Below, in pieces: positions 58,653 to 64,000 of a stretch of 64,000 bases of DNA; positions within the stretch are counted from its first letter, which is position 1, and each line of letters begins with the position of its first letter. This DNA comes from Euphorbia lathyris (lineage: Eukaryota > Streptophyta > Magnoliopsida > Malpighiales > Euphorbiaceae). The position numbers were made by a program, and so were the translations under genes. A model generated the notes under the pieces. The model did no database searches and was not told the origin of the DNA. It saw only the letters and a program-made list of their open reading frames with translations. The stretch is from contig NC_088913.1 of NCBI RefSeq assembly GCF_963576675.1, positions 26,739,001 to 26,803,000 of the forward strand, given 5' to 3'.

Positions 58653-59395
58653 CAAACATGAGTAGATAAACTAGACCCCAAACATGAATAGATAAATTTA
58701 CGGGTAAAAAATACATAGATTTACATCTTACCGTGGCAATACTATGGGCATGGCGATCAAGTAGCTGGGGCATAGAAACATGCCCCAAGGGACCGATATT
58801 AGGATGGTAAATTTTGGTCCTGAATATGACCTGCGAACAATAGTAATATCATGAGTGTATTTACAAAGATATGAACTGATTTATATGTGTTAACAAGTTT
58901 ATGCATAGTCTGAACTATAGACTATATGCTCAGTTCAGAAACGATCATTAGTGGTGCAACCTTTGCAACAAAAGCTTCATTTCTAAATCAACTCTGGAGT
59001 TTCACCTTTAGAGAGCGTGTCATTTAAATAGAATGCGCGAATAAGTTATGCTATATAACAAATGGCCAAAAGCTTTAAATAAATGGCCAAAAGCTTTGAA
59101 TCAAATTGAATATTATGCTATATGTTTTGTAATCAACTTCGAATGATATAATTTATTATGTTTAATATATTAAGTTATTTTAAATATTTAATTTATTCAT
59201 ATTATAAAAAATATGTATTTATTTTATTTTTTAGTTAATTTAATAATTTTCTTTCGCAACAACCTTTTTTGTTGCCATAATAATTAAACAGATATAATTA
59301 TTTAAATTTGTCCTTACTAACATTATGATCACTCAACTTTCAAACATAACATAAAAATCACATAATCCTTGATATATTATGAATATTCATGACAT
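58653..59395. other. Intergenic
   Basis: It starts with an imperfect direct repeat (ACCCCAAACATGAGTAGATAAA and ACCCCAAACATGAATAGATAAA, about 30 bp apart). The first of these spans the right target site of the solo LTR. Nothing else is recognised. Confidence 0.45.
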
Positions 59396-60050
59396 GGTGT
59401 TTGTTAGAAGGATATAAGAGGCGAGTTAGGGATAAAAAACGAGATAAGTTATCTCATGTTCTTTTGGGAGGTAGGAGCGTGATATAAGGGAGGGATAAGC
59501 CTCTTATCCCACTAAAGTTATACTTTGAGGGGGTGGTATAAAACATGGGATAACTTATTGTAGTATCAATGTCAAATAAAATTAATTAAATTTAATCTAT
59601 TCTTTTAAATATATTAGTTATTCCATTTTTTATGTTTTCCAAATTTAGTGCAGTGTTCCAAGTATTTGTCAAGTTATTCCATTTTTCGTATTTTGAAAAT
59701 TTAATACAATGTTCCAAGTATTTCTCAAGTTTCCATTTTTTGTATTTTGAAAATTTAATACAGTGTTCCAATTATCTCTCAAGTTAGGTTGATAAATCAA
59801 ATTTAATTATTTTTTTTTTTGAAAGACAAATTTAATTAATTTTAGTCCACTACAATAGTATATACTTTTTATTTAAATTTGGATAGGGGTAATATAGTAA
59901 AATGAATCATTTTATCTTTATCTCTATCATATGTATCAAACATGGGATAATAAACACTCCTATCTTATTTTTATCCTTATCGCAATTTTTTATCCATATC
60001 CATATTCCAACCCTTATCCTTATCTCTATCCACATAGAATATCAAACGTC
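59396..60050. mobile_element. Possible MITE with GGTGTTTG-type ends
   Basis: GGTGTTTGTTAGAAGGATA at the left and the inverse GGACGTTTGATATTCTATG at the right form weak inverted ends. Internal sequence has GATAAG-rich purine strings on the left and their pyrimidine inverse on the right (CTTATCC). It resembles GGGTGTTTGGT-type MITEs, but I could not confirm a target duplication. Confidence 0.4.
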
Positions 60051-61059
60051 CTATGAAAGTAAACGATCTTAAAATGATCATTGGTAACCTTAAAATTTAA
60101 ATAATCAAGAATTGAAGGTGTTTAGTACGTACTTGATTTTGCTAATATAAATAAATGATCATTGATATGCTTTTGCTTGATTTTGCTATGTGAAAATGGT
60201 TTTCCGTGGACATTCCACGGGTAATTTTAGGACCCACTATCATTAGCTTCATATTAAGCCAATAGGAAACCTTGCATATGGATATTAAGAGAGATCAAAT
60301 ATATTAGGACCAAAGAAAACATATATAGTAGAATAGTTACAATTAACCAATTAATTGAAGGGTAGCTCTGCTACTTATTTCTAGCTTAAGATTGTGAAAT
60401 CTAGTAACTGAATCTTTCATTATACTCTCCACAAAGAAATTAAAGCTCTCAAACTCGGTGGTTAGGATGACTAATTAATGAAGTATCTAAGTAAAGACAT
60501 TTCTTAAGCAAATATTAAAAAGAGAATGAAGTGAAAGCTAGCTAGAAAGTTGAAATCTAGAGGAAAATTTCTAGAGGAGCTGTTGTTGAAAATTATTTTC
60601 AAATAGCAAAATCAATGAAATACAGACCCAATTAGTGATGGGCTTCTTAGTGTCAACGTTTAAGTTGGTCTCCATGGCATGAACGGAAGCACATCAGTTT
60701 GAGTTGGCACCTTCAAGATTACTGGACTTGAAACGTAAAAGCTTTCTATAATTTATTTATTTTTTAGAATATTAACTACCTGATTTTGTTTAGTTACAAG
60801 TACGATTTTGGAGAAACGACGTCTCTCATATTCTTTAAACACTTACCATGCATCATTGCTGTTAGAACCAAAAGCCATGAAAAGGCTTCAGTACTTCTTT
60901 TCCCGTAGATTTATTTCAAACTAAAATATAAGTCGGTCATCTTTTTATACATGTGCTTATAAATTGTTTTTTTTTTATAAAATGTACATACATAAAGCAT
61001 CATTAACGATTGTACACTATTTACTAAAAACTAAATAAAAGTTAATAGGGTTAATTAAA
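60051..61059. other. Intergenic
   Basis: No gene or repeat structure is seen. It includes a small palindrome, GTGGACATTCCAC, at about 60206. Confidence 0.45.
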
Positions 61060-61068
61060 AGTAACTAC

Positions 61069-61310
61069 AATGTGGTATGTATTTTACAAACACAACCATG
61101 TGGTTATCGCCGTTATCAAAATCAACGCAATTAATTTAACATTGTTAAATGATAGGGTTGATTTTGGGAAAAAAAAAGTTTGACTTTTTTTTATTTTATT
61201 TTTACAAACACAACCATGTAATTGTTGCCGTTACCAAAATCAAGGCAAGGCAATTAATTTAACGTTGTTAGATGATAGGTTGATTTTGGGGAAAAAAAGT
61301 TTGACTTGGA
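61069..61310. repeat. Tandem duplication, about 135-bp unit
   Basis: TTTACAAACACAACCATGT, then ATCAA.GCAATTAATTTAAC, GATAG.TTGATTTTGGG and AAAAGTTTGACTT, occurs twice, starting at about 61082 and 61203. The copies differ by several substitutions and a short GGCAA duplication. Confidence 0.8.
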
Positions 61311-62713
61311 CTTTTTTTTATACTTTGACTTCTTCTTCTTCTTCTTTCTTGTCATTTTTTTAATTCTCCATTCTTCTTCTTAAAGAAAAAAAGGAAAAAG
61401 AAGAGAGAAAGAGAAACAGCAGGAGAGAGAAAAGTTTAAAAAAAAAATCAAATAAAAAGTTTAACAAATTTGTTTGGAATGTTTGATATGATAGTTAAAT
61501 AAAAGTCAAATGATATTTTTCAAATTTTTGGTAATATAGAGTTAAAATTAATTTTACTTGAAAATTTTAGGGTTAAATTTGCACTATTTTCTAGTGTTAG
61601 ACTAAATCTACACTTCTTCTAAAAACGTTACCATCAAATTTCATCTTTATGCTCTCTAAATTATATTATTGTGTCAACATAAAACACATTAAAAAACTTG
61701 GATGAAAGAACAAACAAAAAATACTTTAAAGATGGGCCAACTATCTAAATCCATTAAAAATGTTCCGTCAGAAAACTAACATAGATTCAAATTAATTTTG
61801 AAATTAGTGATAATGATGGAGTTCTTCTAAAAAAATAAATTTCAAAATTTATAAGTTATTCATTGTTATTGATTTTATACTTTAAATTAGAATAGGTAAC
61901 AAATAAAATATATAAAAAATCACTTCCACAAGGAAAACGTTTTTCTACCTATATTTTTTGACAAAAATATCTATCCCCCTTTCCTCTTATCATCCACCCA
62001 CAATATATATATATATATATATATATTTCAAAATTTACGCATGTCATATTTTAAATTAATTGTGTCTAAAATCTATACACATTTCATACACATAGTATAC
62101 AATTAAATAAACAAAATATATTATAAGACACGTGTATTTTAGCTTTCTTAAAACAAAATATATATATATATATATATATATTATTTCTCAATGGGTAATA
62201 CCCATCCATGGATGTGAAAATATATTTACATGTCATATAATAACTTACTATAACAAGTTAAGATATTTTTTTCCGTGGCTTTTTTTTCATTAATTTCAAA
62301 ACATTAAAACTTTGGCACAAAAACTTATGATGTTATTAATGTGGACATAACTATAAGGAATACACTACTAATATGAAATTTACCATTGAGTAATAGTATA
62401 TAAGTAAAAAAGTTATATTTATTTCAAAAAAACCTATATTCATATTCCTATGAACGATGTATTTATTTTCTCAAAAAAAGAATGATTTATTTATAATATA
62501 AGATTGACTGTAAATTTCAATAAAATTAAGGTAAATTATTTCATCTATGCATTAATAAAACAAGTTACTGGATTTTATTAATGTTTTTATATATTTAAAT
62601 ACAATTTTATTAACACACAAAATTCTAAATAAATTAAATATGTGATAAAAGTTTAAATGACACTAACATTTTTAAATAAGTATAGATTTATAAAATGTTA
62701 TTTGTATTTAACC

Positions 62714-62749
<36 letters not shown>

Positions 62750-63118
62750 GGAGGAGTTTTCAATGGTGAGTCTCCACCCATGGTGAGTCAATAGGTGACC
62801 TGCTATAGCAGGTTACCAAGTTACCTAAATACATATTTCTCTCTCCATGATAAATACCATTACGTTTTTTAATAAAGGTTATTACGTTTTTTTAAAAAAG
62901 GTTTCTCTCACCACATTAAATTCTTCTTCTTCACCATCGCTATACCTCTGATGTCTGGTTCTATAATAATTTTTGTATTAATCTTACTCATGGATACTAA
63001 ATCCATATCTTTCTTTACGGTCTTTTTATGTTAATTTTTCTGATTGATTCGAGATCCATATCGTTATAATAAATACATATCATTCTTGTTAATTTTTTTC
63101 TGGCTGATTCGAAATATA
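61311..63118. other. AT-rich intergenic with TA microsatellites
   Basis: Simple (TA)n tracts lie at about 62001-62025, 62158-62181 and, joined to (GT)n, 62715-62749. A near-perfect 22-bp palindrome, GTGACCTGCTATAGCAGGTT plus AC, lies at 62795-62816. No coding region is supported. Confidence 0.5.
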
Positions 63119-63535
63119 CACTACTAAAAAATACCTGTTTACTGACGGAAAATTCCGTCAGCAAACACCTAAATTCCGTCAGTAAATAGGTTTACTGACG
63201 GAACTCTGACGGGTTGAAATCCGTGGATAAAAGCCACGTCAAAGATTTGTCTTGACGGAATTTTGACGGAATACTTTTGACGGTCTTCTGACGGAATTAC
63301 CGTCAGTAAGACTGACGTTTCCATTGACATCATTTCCGTCAAACTTGTTTGATGTTTCCACTGACATTTCAAACTGTCAACAATACTGACGGAAAGTATG
63401 TTGCTACCCCTCCTCTCCAATGCATTATCTGATTACCTCCGGCGGGTCCGCCATCCAGAAATGTTCTCGTTGCTGATCTACCCCAATGTTCGCCAATGCC
63501 TCAGCCGCGGAGACGGAAATTTCCGTCAGTAATGT
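63119..63535 (+). mobile_element. CACTA transposon terminus with TGACGGAA subterminal repeats
   Basis: CACTACTAAAAAATACC at about 63119 is followed by at least a dozen copies of TGACGGAA or its inverse TTCCGTCA within 420 bp, in both orientations. Motifs such as CTGACGGAAAATTCCGTCAG form back-to-back palindromes. This dense array is the binding-site architecture of CACTA (En/Spm) ends. A GC-rich patch (CGGCGGGTCCGCC, about 63440) lies near its inner side. The minus-strand open frame over it is made of the repeats. The opposite end is not in the window. Confidence 0.78.
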
Positions 63536-64000
63536 GAATAAAAATTGAAAAAAAAACAAATTATAATAATAATAAAATAAATAGATAATTATAATTTGGA
63601 TTGAAGGAAGCTACTATCAAAATATAAATCCAAAAATTATAAGAAATGTAAATGTATATTACTATTTTTTTAATCAAGTGTCACATGTTATCTAAATTGC
63701 AAAATGATAATTAATTGAACACAACTAACAAATCAACAAGTAAAAATTATCATATTAATACCTAAAGAACAATGGGTCAAAGTGTATTAGCAAATTAAAG
63801 ATGACTATAGGTCATGCATGTTCTGTTGCTCATTAATAAGCATCAGTTGTATGAAACATATTAATTGATAGGAATGCATGAAACTGAGCAAAACTGACTC
63901 ATCATAAGACTACTAAGACTCTTTGTCCAAGGAATAATGCATTTCTGTCAATTCACCCCAATTCTCACACTCCATGACCACTAACAACATCACAAGAAGA
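63536..64000. other. AT-rich sequence to the window end
   Basis: Nothing is recognised. It may be the interior of the CACTA element whose end lies at 63119. Confidence 0.4.

Noticed and set aside
53767..58760. Shared phrase TGGCGATCAAGTAG at 53778 and 58754
   Set aside because: The match is short and the flanks do not align, so it is likely chance or a very old relic.
63169..63420. 83-codon minus-strand open frame
   Set aside because: It is made of TGACGGAA/TTCCGTCA subterminal repeats of a CACTA end.

Overview
This window is nuclear DNA of a flowering plant, most likely a eudicot. It is AT-rich and built of transposable elements nested in one another, with TATA boxes, GT-AG splice sites, Ty3/gypsy and Ty1/copia fragments, MULE, CACTA, Helitron and LINE remains. 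I find no intact host gene, no rRNA or tRNA, and no CRISPR or prokaryotic structure. Every protein-like segment is a retroelement relic or a captured, broken gene fragment. All family calls come from reading the sequence; no database was searched.

Layout. 1-8.1 kb is a mosaic of two tandem repeat families (A, about 322 bp; B, about 180 bp). It is interrupted by a LINE fragment with a 20-bp target duplication (1474-1731), a Helitron 3' end on the minus strand (1861) and a MULE-type MITE with a 9-bp duplication (5732-6139). 8115-22557 is a complete but non-autonomous LTR retrotransposon (2.04-kb LTRs, TSD ACTAT, Tat/Ogre-like gag, no pol) whose region before the 3' LTR is a stack of tandem repeats. 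Its 3' LTR carries a 3.67-kb Pack-MULE (18311-21980) with about 300-bp terminal inverted repeats. That element holds the first exon of a STY-type ACT-domain protein kinase gene and the last two exons of a PARP2-like gene, and is itself hit by a solo LTR (19473-21538).

22.6-33.6 kb returns to families A and B, with a MITE (25246-26165), a solo LTR (26428-28863) and a young tandem duplication of an approximately 916-bp higher-order unit (30504-33250). 33.6-40.9 kb holds degraded copia pieces, a LINE tail, a CACTA-like end and small MITEs. 40903-51325 is a second non-autonomous LTR element, on the minus strand (gag and protease only, TSD GATAC), with a MITE in its 3' LTR and a solo LTR in its coding region.

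51.3-64 kb contains a CACTA-like start with gene-like leader sequence, two more solo LTRs (52934-55189, TSD TGTAG; 57022-58647, TSD GACCC), a nested fold-back structure (56256-56830) and a CACTA terminus rich in TGACGGAA repeats (63119-63535).

The order of insertion can be read directly: tandem repeats, then the Ogre-like element, then the Pack-MULE, then the solo LTR. The most notable object is the Pack-MULE. Its two captured fragments lie in transcriptional order, with a donor site facing an acceptor site in matching phase, so a chimeric transcript is predictable though now frameshifted.
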